64,000 bases of DNA from Homalodisca vitripennis (lineage: Eukaryota; Arthropoda; Insecta; Hemiptera; Cicadellidae). The translations under genes and the position numbers were made by a program. The stretch spans positions 70,811,501 through 70,875,500 of the forward strand of contig NC_060215.1 in the NCBI RefSeq assembly GCF_021130785.1. Reading direction: 5' to 3'. Of this stretch, positions 32,720 through 46,456 are shown one piece after another (within the stretch, counting starts at the first letter, position 1; each line of letters starts with the position of its first letter). The notes beneath the pieces were generated by a model. The model was not told where the DNA came from, made no database searches, and saw only the letters and a list, made by a program, of their open reading frames with translations.

Positions 32720-35577
32720 TCACCCTAGCGTCAATTTTTGTCAGAGAGCACGCAACACAATGGTGGTGCTGCTATTTATGTTAAAGACTCTGTTAGCTTT
32801 CGTGTAATTAATGTGAAGCAATTCTGTATTGAGAAGAATTTTGAAGTCTGTGCGATTAAACTATTGAACCATAAAATGATAATTGTATCTATCTACAAGC
32901 CAAGTGGTAGTAATGACAAAATATTCCCTTGAACAACTTGACTTGCTTCTAGATTTCTTTTGTTCATTTTGGTTGTGACCTGGTATTGACCGGCGATTTC
33001 AACATTGAAGTTCATAGTTCTGGGAACATTGCTTCTAGTTGGCACAATGTACTACGGTCTGCAGGATTATACTGCACTAATTTTAAACCTACCAGAGGCA
33101 AAGCTTGCATCGACAACATTGCTACCAACCTGGATCCTTCTTCTTACAAAGTAGAAGTTCATGACTGGTCCATATCGGATCACAGTTTTTCTGAGTATGG
33201 AGATAACTGAGGCATACTCAAAATTGAACACGGAGTCTGTTGGAAATCGGAACTCAACAAATGAAAATCGTTCCATTGAATATCGACTGACTTCCCAAAC
33301 TCTGTTGGCCGATTTTTCACGCACCTTAAGTTTAATAGATTGGGACTCTGCTCTTAGTGGTTTGGAATCTGAGGCTATGTATGATAAATTTCACGATATC
33401 TTTATCTGTTGGATGAATGTCCATCTACCAGTCAAGCGAAAAACTTTTAAGCCCAGACGAAAGCGCAACTCATGGTATTCTCCTCATCTAAAACTCATGA
33501 AAGACCGTGTCATGGCACTGCTTTATCGTTTCGCGTCTATCTGGACAAAATGCCTGACATAGAAGCATATAAAGCAGCCAAGAGGACCTACAGACAAGCT
33601 TTACAAGTTGCGAGAAGGGAGTCAAATGAAGAATTCATTAATACAGCGGATAACAAGTGTAAGGCTGCTTGGACTATTGTGAATCGGGAAACCGGCAGAG
33701 ATAGACCATCACATCATGTGCAACCCGATGCTGAGGACTTCAGTAAGTACTGCATCAGTGCTGTGGACGAGATTCGACAGAGCCTCTCTCTTCCCATCAT
33801 CTTCTGCTGTCGATCTGCTGCAACGCAGTACCCCCGGCAGCCCATTCCCGGCTCTTCAATTGGCATCCAGTGACTGGTGGTGAAGTGAGTCGTTTGGTTT
33901 CAGGGTTTAAAATCCTCGGGAAGCTGTGACGTATATGGCATATCGTCAGTAATTGTGAAAGGTGTAATCGATGCAATAGCTCATCCACTGGCTAAATGTA
34001 TAAATGCTTGTCTACTGGAGGGAAGTTTTCCCGCTAAGTTAAAAATGTCTAAGGTAGTAACCTATTTTTAAGAAAGGTAACTACGGTGAAATAAACAGCT
34101 ACAGAGCGATCTCTCTGGTCCCCTGTTTTTCCAAAGTGTTCGAAAAAGTCCTGAAAACTCAATTAACTTCTTTTTTCGAAATTAACAGTCTTTTCAGTAA
34201 GAGTCAGTTCGGATTTAGGTGTGGAATGTCACGATCGACGCGGTCGAGGGACTTGTGTCCCACATACTTTCCAAGTTTGAACTAGGTTTGCCTACAGGAG
34301 CCACATTATGTGATATTTCTAGGGCGTTTGACTGCGTCGACCGGGGAATTTTGTTGAAGAAGTTGGAGTATTATGGAATAAACTGGTATTGAAAATTCCC
34401 TTTTTAATTCCTATCTCAGCAATCGTTTTCAAACAGTATTCAGCAATAATACCTACTCTAATTATGCTGAGGTTTGTCATGGGGGTACCACAGGGATCTG
34501 TTCTGGGCCCACTTTTGTTTTTAGTCTTAGTTAATGAATTTAGATGTTAATGTCAATTTCAGATCGGTTATGTTTGCTGATGACGTTACTTTTTTTACAA
34601 CTCAACCTTCATTAGACTTAATTTTTAATGATTTTAAAATTATTTTAAATCAAGCCGATAACTGGTATAAAGCCAATATGTTATTTATGAACACAGAGAA
34701 GACCCAACACTTGGTATTTACTCTTAATAGAGCAATTTTGAATGAAACGACAATTGAGAGTGTAAAACTATTAGGAATTTTTCTAGATCCTACGCTGTCT
34801 TGGCACATACATGTTGGTTATGTTCATAAAAAAGTGAGCAGGGTGGTATATTTATTGCGAAAACTAAAACTTTATGTTTCCAAAGATACGCTAAGAATGG
34901 TTTACTTTGCACTGTTTCAGAGCATCATTAGTTATGGTCTGCTCTTGTGGGGCAATGCATCTGGTATTGATAAAAATTTTATTGACTCAGAAAAAAGCCA
35001 TGAGAGTTATAGCGGATGCTAATTTCAAAGATCATTGTAAGCCGATTTTTAAAAAAGAAGCCATTTTGACAGTTATAAATCTTTACATTTTTTACTGCTT
35101 GATCCATGTCAAAAATAATTTTCAAAACCTGACACTGAATAAGCACATGCATATTCACAATACCCGAGGCGCTAACCTGATCAACAAACCTTTCACAAGA
35201 CTTTCAAAAATTCAAACTTCATATGAGGCCGTTGGAATAGATCTATTCAATAAACTACCACTGAATGCTCAGAGTGTTACATTCAATAAATTTAAAAACT
35301 GTTATTTATAAGTGGCTGGTAGAGAGGCCGTTTTTATGACTTATCAGAGTTTTATTCATCTGACATCAGTGATATAGTTTTTTAGTGTATTGTCTGCTAA
35401 ATAGTACACCTTTGTCTCACTAACATTATTGTATTAAATTAATGTAAAATCTATTGTGTCTTCTATAATGAGTGTTTAATTTAAATTGTTAATTTTACTG
35501 TTAGTATAAGTATTCTGACGTGATCTATTGCATGTATTGTCTAATGATCAATAAAAATCTTATCTTATCTTATCTTA
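32720..35577 (+). pseudogene. LINE ORF2 relic: endonuclease and reverse transcriptase
   Basis: A 2.9 kb frame-broken non-LTR retrotransposon. In order: APE-type endonuclease pieces (HNGGAAIYVKDSV about 32758, SIYKPSG about 32890, TGDFNIEV about 32989, SDHSF about 33177); a linker with WYSPHLKLMKDR; RT blocks NSYRAISLVPCFSKVFEKVL (about 34096), QFGF, DISRAFDCVDRGILL, HGVPQGSVLGPLL (about 34478-34515) and catalytic FADD (34573-34584); KLLGIFLD; and a C-terminus ending in NKLPLNAQSVTFNKFKNCYL (stop near 35311). The 3' UTR ends in about four CTTAT-type pentamers (35553-35577). Many frameshifts make it non-functional. Clade is Jockey/CR1-like by motif; not resolved further. Confidence 0.9.
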
Positions 35578-38043
35578 CTAGTTTGCTATTTGTGAATAAA
35601 TTAAGGAAACATTTCTAGCAAGAGTATCTTGGGATATGACGTGCATTTTACCTTAAAGCCGTTGGTCTCAAGGTCAAGTGTTAGAAAGGGCTTCTTAGGC
35701 ACTTACTTCGCAGAGTAACATAAGCCATTCTTTACTTTACTTAATTAAAAAAAAAAAAAACAATCAACTGTGTTTAGTAACTTAAACAATGTTGAGCGCA
35801 CCCTATCTCGGAAGCGTGCCTGTCCCATGCCCATAAGGTCCGTGGATTGAATTCACTCTCCGTTACAAGCTGACACGCGTCTTGGATTTATCATTTTGTT
35901 TTATAATTTTTATTTAGTGTCACATACTAAGAAACTCTTCGCCGATCAGCACCAAATACACATATTAAAGACAACGCATTTCAAACATTTCAACGGCTAG
36001 CCTAGAATGACAGTTTAAGTTAAGCAATCAAAAGTGACTTAGCAGTAATCCCTGATCGGCTTTCAAATCGAGCAATCGGCAAGATATTGGCAAACCAGAC
36101 ACTGTCAAAATAGCTTCTTTTTGCCGCGAGTGTCCTAAATAAACAAGGAACTTGGACGTAACATGTTTTTAAGTTTTTAATTATGACAACTCATAACACA
36201 CTCTGTCAACTTCATACCTCCCATGCAGTACCTAAAACTACTTTTTGTGTAATAAGCACCAAGCTGCACTCTATATAAGAGTGAAAGTGTCGTATAACAC
36301 CTCAAACTTAATCACGGATAACGGTCAACACAATATTAAAAGTCTTATGAAATAAAAATGATAACATAAAAATTACATATGAACCAAAGTCGTCTATTAG
36401 TCAAAGCTAGTTAAAGTTAATTTTATTTAGTAGATGGGTATCGCGTTGTATACATATAACAACTAATTAAAAACACACGATCTAAATAAAGTATTGCACG
36501 ACCTAACGTTGATGTATTCAAGTTGGAATCCGTGAAAGAATTCTCAGGTTTTCTAAAGATTAAATAAATACGAGAATGATACAATATGTTTTGTTAGGTT
36601 AAATCTTGTTGTAAAATATGTCTCAAAACTTCTATAAGAGTTTATTTTTAAATAACCATTCATGAATGAAACTTGTATACTCATATTATTTTATAAATTG
36701 TTTTAAATTTAACTGGCTGCCACTTTTGTTAGAATTGCTCGAACATAATTTTCTTGTAATTGCTATACTTTTTGTCTCAGCAAGATCTTTAAATTTATGG
36801 ACAACTTGAACTATGATTCCATAATGGATTGTTTGACTGCCTCGTGGACCATTTCCACGAGAGGTGAAGAATCACGAATACCACAAAGAATTTGTTTTAA
36901 CTACGGTTAAGTATATTATTCACTTTTACAAGTTGAATGAGGTAACATAATGTACAAATTATTTCAATTGTTTTACACTATTGCTTTTATTATGTAAACG
37001 AGTAATAATCTTGCAGATGAAAAACACACACGCGCGCGCGCTCACGCACATGTATCATTACTGTTAACATTTGACATTTTGTCACGAGCACGTTCCTGCT
37101 AGTAAACTACGGATAATAATACCGATAATAGATTCTATACATTCAAGGCCCAAGAAAGAGAGAGTGTCCGCCAAGGAGTGAAGCGAACGCAGGAAACGTC
37201 GCCTGGGGCACGAGTGAACATAACACCTGTATATGCAGATCACCGGCAGCGGGGCGAGTATAATCAAGCCAGGAAATCGAGCTTATCAAAATCAATTAAT
37301 AGGACCGGTTGTGAAAGGACTGGTTTACTGGTGGTTAAGTGTTTCCCGCCTAACACTCGCACCAATTGGCGATTGATGAAATATAAGTACACGATTATGC
37401 GAAACATGCAAACCTAATGTATCGACACATTACAGATTACACCTTGGACTGTTTTTTGGCGACTTCCTTGTACTGTCTTCGCCCAGTGACTTATGTTGCT
37501 TAGTCAGGATTACGCTGATTTTCTTTTTGTTTTTCGGTTTTTATTTTGGGTCTCACGCGTTTGTTTAATAAACCTACAACATTTCCAAATTCGCCAAGAG
37601 TTGAAGACAATAAAAAATCCGGGAATCAGTGTCGCTACAACTATAACATTACATAACAGCTTGGACATCTTCTGTTATAAACGACGTCCAATCGTACAAT
37701 CAAATTAATTTGTTTCCTACTCACTTATAAAAACAACAAAAGAGAAAGTAATCCAACTGTCACAGGGGAGTGACGTGAATTATATAATGTGAAAAATATA
37801 TGAAACATACCAAGTAACAATTGTTCTACTCCTTCTGCAAGTGTATTCTACGGGAATGCAAGCTAATTTACTTAAATTTTTTACAACCATCAGCCCTCAA
37901 CCATTCTGACTCCAGGAGATTGAAACAGGTCGCCAATCTGCAATAATCGAATTATCTGTCATACATCCCATATGATTTATGTTCTCTTGATCTTAATAGT
38001 AAATATGTTAAGGAGTAAATCAGTAATGCTATATATGACGGCC
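35578..38043. other. Intergenic with possible SINE debris
   Basis: About 35640-35765 reads like a SINE body and tail (AAGCCGTTGGTCTCAAGG, then CTTTACTTTACTT and a 14-base A run). A CACACACGCGCGCGCGC run is at about 37027. About 37080-37470 has raised G+C with a 79-codon unrecognised frame. No gene supported. Confidence 0.4.
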
Positions 38044-38590
38044 AATACACCTATGGCCATTGTTATATTCTCTCGGTGTTGGGATAAGGAGGAAGTCAGT
38101 AACGCCCTTCATGATCAAAGACTATTCAGGTCGTGCTGGTACACCACGACGGCTGTTACCTTCTCTCGGTTACGGGATAGGGAGGAAGTTAGTAACGCAA
38201 TTCATGACCAAATACGATTCAGGTCTTGCCGGTACACCCAAGGCAGCTGCGATATTCTCTGGTGCCGCGATAGGGAGGAAGTTAGTCAATGCCATGCATG
38301 GTCAGAGACAATTCAGGTCGGACAGTACTCCCATGGCAGCTGCGATATTCTCTGGTGCCGCGATAATGAGGAAGTTAGTCAATGCCATGCATGTTCAGAG
38401 ACAATTCAGGTCGTGACAGTACTCCCATGGCAGCTGCGATATTCTCTGGTGCCGCGATAGGGAGGAAGTTAGTCAATGCCATGCATGTTCAGAGATAATT
38501 CAGGTCGTGACAGTACTCACATGACAGCTGTAATATTCTCTCGGTGTCGGTATGGGGGAAGTGAGTCAATGCCATGCATGCCAATTGTTC
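38044..38590 (+). repeat. ~93-bp tandem array, six units
   Basis: Units share GCAGCTGCGATATTCTCTGG, then a GGAGGAAGTTAGT block, then ATTCAGGTCGTGACAGTAC. The first word starts at 38243, 38336 and 38430 (spacing 93 and 94). The central units are nearly identical, while the first two and last are more diverged. Frames of 118-162 codons across it are repeat by-products. Confidence 0.93.
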
Positions 38591-40792
38591 AGGGACATTA
38601 AGCATAAACGCGAATATGTTTTACTGTTTCAAGTTCATGACAATACGTCACCTTCTTACTGACCTTTATATATGAGGACAACTAATGCTGAGTTTTAACA
38701 TTTTAAAATACTGTAATGTCTGGCTTGGCAAATTCCGGGCTGGCCCAAAATAATAAAGGGAAGCTTAATACGTCATCTACATTGAAACTAATTCTATTAT
38801 CTTGGAAATAAGCTCAAATTAATTAACATTATTGGTACGAATATAAACCAAACAATCTGTTTTGATTAGTAACAGAAGCCTTACGATACAGTAATGTAAT
38901 TCACATGAGTTGAGTCGTCTAGTTATACCATACAATAACTATTTCATAATACAGGATTTTCAATACATTTTTTTTAAATCGCTGAAACAATTACTGAGAT
39001 TTAAAGCTCCATCCTATGATCATCACTAGCGCCGGAGCCAATGGTAGTGTCATTGAACTGAACAAAGCTGTGGAGTGGAGAGGTACGAAGAAGTATATTC
39101 TTCGTTCGACCTTGTGTAAACTAATACTTACTGAAAAGTACAGTAGATAAATAGCAAACTGTTAATATACTTGCATATTTATTGAACTTGTTCCATTGTA
39201 TGATGAACACGATAATAATAAATAATGAAAACAAAATTATCATAGTATTATTACCGATGCATGTTTAAGTATGCCAGAAAATAAAAATACAACATTATAT
39301 GGAAGGAGGCATTTACAGTTTTTATGGTGGAATTAATAAAAATGAAAGTGAACAGGGATAATTATAACCCTCTCCTTCGCCAAAGGTTAAACGGAAGAGT
39401 GAATTTTAAAAACTCGCTGAGAATGCGTACATTTGTAATTACTCAAACGTAAGAGAAGAGAGAAGTGTTGGCCGGGCATAGTGATGCCGGTCCATGAATT
39501 TCGCATAGACCGAAACCTATGTTTGAAATGTAATGAAAATAATGTAATGCAATGCAAAACAATTGGAATAATGCCAATCCACAGACTTCTCCGGTGGGAC
39601 TGGATTAGGTACTACTGCAGAAAGCATCAATCACAGAGCGACTATGGAAGCACACGGGGTACTTACATGGTGCGGTGCCGGTCTGGAACGTACTGCAAAG
39701 TGTCCGGTACGAGCTGGAGGTTATCTCAGACCCCCACCAGATTCGTGAACTAACAACACCCGTCGGCTACACTCTCGCGCAACCCAGCTACTATTTCCTT
39801 GCACATCTTTGTCTTATGGAGAAATAGAACTGAAAAACAAGACGTTATTGTAAATATACTGTTTAGTAGTCACATTGACAAATAGGAAGTGTTATTTCCA
39901 GTCAGAAGTTACCCAAGAATAAATCTGACGTGTAAAAGTCCCTAATAACCTGAAGTTTTCATTTATAACAAGTTCAGAAAGTACGCACGCATTTGAACCC
40001 AATCAGCCTAGACACAACACATCTGGAATGACCAGGGTTACATTCAGTAAAGCGTGGAAATTGAGAATTGCAGTTATCATTTAGCTAATACAACAAGCCG
40101 GATGTGGTTCGATATACATAAAAGACTAGGTCCCTCAGTGCCCTGATCACTGTACTATCTATAATCATTTCGGGAGACCAGTACTATACAGGGTGGTTTT
40201 TAATGGTCCACCAAGATGATCTTGGAAGATCTAAATCTGGCAGCAAACTTTAAATGGAAAACCTTTCCTTGCTTTTAGAGACATGCACCAAGAAATATGT
40301 AAGATATTATACATTTCCAGCAACATAAACTGAAAGGAAGTGGAGAAAGGATATAAATACTAAAGAAAATACAGGCTATATGCTGATAATTCACTATACT
40401 AACCTCCGTTCCATTCAACTGCCACACGTTCAGATGGATGTTAGTTTAACCTGGCAAACCTCCTGAAGCCATTCTGTTCCACTTCTGTAGTTGGAAAATA
40501 GCTGTTACGAGATATCGTAATCATGATTCTCATGAGTAACCAGTATAATAAACCCAAACCTGATAAAAGTTTGTCGACCAAATTCTGAGTTTAGCAATCG
40601 CGCACGACAAAGACAATGATATTACTGGCCTTGATGTCGTATTTTTGTGATAGAGCCAGCCTTGACGGCTGCTAATATTTAGCAACTTGTGTGTCATTCA
40701 AACTACTTAATACTGGAACCCCAATTACCCAACATACCGGGATTGAACAGTTATGAACGTATAATAAGTATAATAATTATATGTGTATAAAA

Positions 40793-40799
<7 letters not shown>
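38591..40799. other. Intergenic, nothing recognised
   Basis: About 39440-39790 is less AT-rich and has a 90-codon frame with no recognisable domain. The remainder is AT-rich. Confidence 0.45.
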
Positions 40800-40830
<31 letters not shown>

Positions 40831-40935
40831 CATATATATATATATATATATATATAGGCATATATATATATATATATAGTATAAATAGGTATATATACAT
40901 ATAATATAATATTAATATATATAATATATAATATA
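40800..40935. repeat. (TA)n-rich microsatellite
   Basis: Long TA runs interrupted by AGGCA and similar breaks, giving spurious Ile/Tyr-rich frames on the minus strand. Confidence 0.97.
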
Positions 40936-43582
40936 TTAAACGGCTGGCATCCTGACAACGAAAAAGACCTCTAACACTCACCCTAACAGTTCCTCATACA
41001 TTTTATGATGAGAAAAATTATTTTTTTATGGACGAAATTTAGTTTCTTAAGATAATAAACTAGATATTGCGACAAAGCAGATCTCGGGCTATTAATTTAA
41101 CTTTGTTAGAAATAAAAGTTGAACCTTAAACCAAGATGTGTAAAATGTTATTTGGAATGTTTTTGGTAGAAACATAATATGGATTTATATTGTCAATTCA
41201 TTAGTAGATAGAACAGCATGGTGCAATTTATGGGGCTATTTTTCTATGTCGAAGGTCTTCTATTTGAAGTCGCTGGGAACCCAAACAGCAGAAAATACTG
41301 ATCCGGAAAAAAATATGGGGACAATACATGCTACTCTGCGTTTATCATCCTACATCAAAGGCTTTATAAATATTATAGTTGCCGTATGAAGATGATGACT
41401 AGTGGTCTCGGCGAAGCTGAAAACCGCAAAGAATTTAAAATTTGACATCCAGAAACTCTTGGCCAAGTTGATACAGCAAGTGCTGCGAATAGAGCTCAAA
41501 CGCCCGAGTGACTTCGGCAGAGACACTGGAGGTATATCCAGTAGGACTGAAAAGTTATGAGCAAACGAAACCTTTCACAACCCAAAAGAACGAAAACGTA
41601 AATGGGCCCCCCTACAATGCTCTCCCCTCCCCGGGTACACAAAACGACGTACATATGTTGTTATATGTACACAAATAACAACATATACAGTGTAGCATAT
41701 GGTTAAATAGTATTTTTTAAATTGTACATATAACATTTTAAGTTATACAATGTAGACTAGAAACCGTCACTGGTGGTTACTTATTTTTCTTTTAACTGGT
41801 CTTGGCAAAGTTCAAGTGAGATAAATCTTTTGACAAGTTTTGACAGGATACCAGGTTGTCTGTACTCCAAACTTCTAAAACTTTCTCTAAATTCAATATC
41901 TCTAAAAAGCATTATTCAAAAACTTTGTTTTCACTCTTACACTTTTGAAATTTATATTATATTTCCTTTGCATATAAAGGACGATGTAAAACAATTTTGA
42001 ACACAACTTTTGCTATACCTGGAACTAGAGTGTGAAATGGAATAATACCAAACTAATAGTTTTAGGGAAGACTGGTGGTTAAAGGCTTATAATAAGTAGT
42101 GGTTTATTGGTGTTGTAACTGCTACAGACATTTTGGCGTTAATTCACATCATATTTATCATTAACAGCATATAAAAAGCGAAAGTAACAAAACTTTTAAC
42201 AAGGGGGTTTTATAGAAGATAACACGAAAATCGGAACGAGAACTCTAGGTGTGGTCGTAGTTTTATCGTTCTTCTACCTTAGTCCCAAGAACGTACAGAA
42301 CTTTAAAATTATAAAGAAAGTTCTACAGAAGACTCTATAGAAAGGATAAGGCCGAATCGGGCTCATGGTCAAAACATTCCACTGCAGATAATCGCAGATT
42401 CTCGAAGGTCACCGCTTAACTGTAGCCCCGGTCACTTTGTAGGGGAAATAATAACAAGTATATAATCTACATTTCGAGAAAAAAAATATTATTGCAATTA
42501 TTGAATCTCCATTTAATTACTACTTTAAATTACATCAAATGATCTTTTGATAAGATATGAAATAACTTTAAATGATACAGATGTACAGTCTATGTGGGGA
42601 AAAGTTATTCTTCTTCGTCTTCTGTGTACTAAAGCATATATTTTTGTTTTGAGAATAAATAAGTTTTTGATTTTATTTGAATAAATTCGTTAAATAGTGA
42701 CTCGGTGCTACGTTAATAATATAAGGAATAATTAAGTGAATATAAGATAAAATAAGGAAATGATTTAAAACCAAATTTATTCCCAAAAAGTAACATATTA
42801 CAACTGTTCTAAAACATAGAGAAATTATACAAGCCACTCTAATAGAGCCTAGTGTTGGGTAACAATCTTCAAATCCAGTAACATTACTGCCCTAGAATTA
42901 CCATATATTTCGCAATTGTCTTATACTGAACCACATGTATATGAAAGTGGCAAAAACAATGAGGTTCCGACAATCCAAATTTTTCTAGAGAGAAGCCTTT
43001 AACCCTGTTCCAGAAATAATTCAATACTTCCTACAATTTCCATTGCCAATTTCTTATTGGATTTACCCCTTTATTCCATAACAACAATATGAATTTCGGA
43101 AAAGTGTATATGGACCTTTAAAAATAATTATTAAAATAACGTTATTATATATAGTTTTAATTTGATATCAGGAATATGCTTATTAAAGCTGTCGGTAATA
43201 TTTAAACACCCAATATATTGCACATTCCATTAATTAATTATATTTGCAATATAGGCTAATCCTTGCAGTCGTGAGCGCTGAAATCTCTGCGATCTGGGAT
43301 TTAGAGATCCCAGTATTATTATATGCGGAAATGTCACCACCCACCACCCTTGTGCTAACGTGCAGGACATTGTTTCTCAGTTACTTTACATCAGTGATGA
43401 TGTACCATTAGTAAATAATGAGATAAAAATTATGATATTTAACGAATGATTCTGATTTGTATTTAGTTATTTTATTATGAGATATGTATTAATTTTTCTT
43501 TAGTAATATTTCATCCATCGATAATTTAATTGGGAGTCTTAAATGTTAATTTTATGCAATACAATTATGTATTATATTTTTA
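40936..43582. other. Intergenic, nothing recognised
   Basis: Mixed AT-rich DNA. A perfect CTGGGAT/ATCCCAG hairpin lies at about 43295-43314. About 41220-41620 is moderately GC-richer without coding motifs. Confidence 0.45.
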
Positions 43583-43888
43583 CAGTTCGTCCCAAATTTT
43601 ATGCACACTGAAAGGATCTTTTAAGAAAATATAAGAGATACAGCAAAGGTTAAATGGAGTTGTGAGTAATAACAAGACCAACAAATAAATGTGGTCAGGT
43701 TGCGTCCTTCACTCGCTGCGCTCAAAAAACTGATTTTGGTCAAACATTTCAAACTGGCACAGCTATTTTATTAGTACCTATACTGGAAAGTTTTTTACAT
43801 AAAATCTAAAAGTTTCTTCTAGTTTTTAAATATCGTATATTGTAGTTTCCAAGATCCCTTCAGTATGCATAAAATTTGGAACACACTG
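43583..43888. mobile_element. Tc1/mariner-type MITE (306 bp)
   Basis: The left end CAGTTCGTCCCAAATTTTAT is inverted at the right end (ATAAAATTTGGAACACACTG), and the match continues about 38 bp (GCACACTGAAAGGATCTT against AAGATCCCTTCAGTATGC). The element is bordered by TA on both sides (43581-43582, 43889-43890), the target of Tc1/mariner transposases. It has no coding capacity, so it depends on a transposase elsewhere. Confidence 0.88.
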
Positions 43889-45309
43889 TACAGTAATGTC
43901 TTATCTGTATAGCAAACTTACCAGAGGTCAAAAGATGGTGACCAGCAAGGCAACTCTCGTTCTTCCTGCTTGTCAGCGAGATAGAATTATCACGCGAGAT
44001 AGATGTATATATTACGCCCAGAAGAGGTAATTTGAGACATAATGTAAATCTCAGTTAGTTGTTATGTACATGTAGTAATATTATGTAGCTCGGCCATGTG
44101 TTCTTTGGTAGATGGGTTATAAAAATAGAATTTTAGGGTTTATTGGTCAGGATTCCTAAACTAGAGATAAATAATGAATCCAATTTTGACAATATATGGA
44201 CATTAGAATTTCATTTAGAAATAAAAATAATAATATTAACATTTTATCAACGGAATGAGCTCGACAAAGTTTCTAAAAGAATGTTTAATTCAATAAATTT
44301 TTATTAATAATTACACCGTTTGATTGTATTACCGACAAAGGATGATGTATCAACTTGTTGGACTATTCAAATAGATTTAAAGTAGTTTTAAATTATTAAA
44401 CGATATCTCTTACACGCTCACTATCTAAATTTGCAATTATTAAATTGCAGTGAATAGCTATAATTGTTGAGTAGTGTGAGGGTTGTGATTTGTAACACAG
44501 AAAGGTTTTTGGGGGATTGCGCCACTATAGTTTTCAGTATCTATACCCATCCACTTGGTGTGTTGGGAGAATATTCGTCAAAATACAAAAAGAAACCTGT
44601 TAACAAAGGATGAGTTATTATATGAATCAAGTACAGCAAGAAAAAACTACAGAAGAATTGTGCAGTAACGGAATTGAGAAGACGTATTTGTATAAATAAC
44701 AAGGTAGAACGCTCCGTGAGCAATTTCAAATGTAATATTCATAAAAGATTAGCTAGAATTGACAAGTCTGTGTCGAATTATAGGCCAGTGCCTTGAAAAT
44801 GTCAAAGAACTAAGAAAAACAGTAGGCTTATAGACATATTGAGGTTATAGTTTAATTTAGACAACTGTAAGCTGTAATGGATGACGTTAATAAAACCTAG
44901 CAATTGGTATGACTAAGGTTTTCCTAAGCAACTTCTAGGATTTGTGTCATTAATATAGGTTTGCTCTAACTAGACCTAGTTATAGCTAAATTGTTTCGGA
45001 CGCCTTAGTTATTGATAGGAAACTAAATGAATAAAAATATACTTCTATCTTTGAATTTAGCAACAGCTAAGAAATAGTTAAGTCTAATCCATGGCGTGCT
45101 AGGTGGTTGTTTGTTTGTCGGTAACCTCCCGATATGGCTGCGTTTTTACAATTACGCAGTTTACCCCGGGAACTAAAGTGCAAAGGTTTATTAAGGTTTG
45201 ACAGAGAAAGCCTTGAACTTTTTGTTTCAGAGTTGTTAAATGTTTCAGCGAACCCTGCAAAAAAACTGCAACTGTTGATTCTTAACTTTATTTTCCATGT
45301 CTAAAGGTT
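43889..45309. other. Intergenic, nothing recognised
   Basis: No supportable gene. About 45105-45300 may be the upstream, unrecognisable part of the LINE fragment that follows. Confidence 0.45.
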
Positions 45310-45560
45310 CCAGTCGAGACATACACGCGTATGAAACAAGAGGCAGAGATATTCACCGAACTGACACGCAGAATTGTGAGTTACGAACACTTAAACTCAC
45401 AGGTAGGATTTCGTTTTGTGAACAAGTTGCCAGAATAAATTAAAAATGCCTCCACGCCCAAGGCGTTAAAAGAGCGCTTGATACGCCTTTTAGCGTCCCA
45501 AGCGTTTTATAGTGCTGACGAGTTTATGGCATACGACTGGGTGACTGTACAATCAATATA
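45310..45560 (+). pseudogene. LINE ORF2 C-terminal fragment
   Basis: Shifting frames give HAYETRG, then VGFRFVNKLPE, stop, IKNASTPKALKERLIRLL, then SQAFYSADEFMAYDW. The order TRG, NKLP, a basic KALKERL helix and FYS-EF is typical for the extreme C-terminus of CR1/Jockey-type LINE ORF2. It is broken by a stop and frame changes; only the 3' end of an element survives. Confidence 0.65.
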
Positions 45561-46456
45561 CTGAAAACCGGCACTGGATGTGAGAAAATTCGCAAAAGTG
45601 AATGTGGTATGATTTAGAGTACTGTAAATTTGACTGGGGTTTCGATGTGGTGTTCATTTAAAAATTCAAATAGTACTTTGACGATTTTGCTATACATTTT
45701 TTATGTTCTGACAAAATAAAATATTTTATTTGATTCGGTTTTAAATACACATATTATTCCGAGGAAGAAAGTGGAAAACTTCCTAAGGTTTATTACGGCA
45801 CCCGGATTTCAGCAAGGTATATAGCTACTAATCTTCTCTACAGATTCGATAAGGAAATGATTAAAATTGTCAGGAGTTAGCTCATATGACTTATTTACAG
45901 ATTTCCTGGTTATGTTTAGTATTTGTATCACTGTACTCCAAGCTTATTTTGTCTTATTTTTTTATTTTTCAATAATACCACTGTTATAACTAAGTTTAGT
46001 CCTCCAAGTATCAGATATATACAATTTGTGTGTATGATTGTGTCTTTCCCTTATGGCCTCAAAGTCTACGGAGCAGCTGTTCATCAAATAATAAAGCTTG
46101 GATAGGCTTGCTTTAGATTAACAAGGCTTACATGATACCATTTACAGCATACATTTTTCCTTTTAAAAGAAACAGATTTAAGTGCAATAGAGGTATTCGG
46201 TGCCCATAAAAATAAATCCAAAAATACCTTTAATTCACTATTTATGTAACATTCAGTTCTATATACACTAATCCAGTTGATTTGATTTACAATATTAACA
46301 AAATGGACTAATCCAAAGTTATTTGCAGGTCTGTTAATACAGTATTACTATGTTTAAGACTATCATGTTCATTGTCTTATTCTAGTTTTCATTAAGGTCC
46401 TTGCTCCAGGGAGTCAGTAAACAGGATAGATAGCATTATGGTCTAATACCATGTTG
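45561..46456. other. Intergenic, nothing recognised
   Basis: AT-rich; no motif beyond short chance frames. Confidence 0.4.

Noticed and set aside
37972..38460. 162-codon frame rich in RDREEVS repeats
   Set aside because: Produced by the 93-bp minisatellite; an overlapping frame is equally open.
39481..39753. 90-codon plus-strand frame
   Set aside because: No recognisable domain; region is only mildly less AT-rich than its surroundings.
40751..40981. Ile/Tyr-rich minus-strand frame
   Set aside because: A (TA)n microsatellite read as codons.
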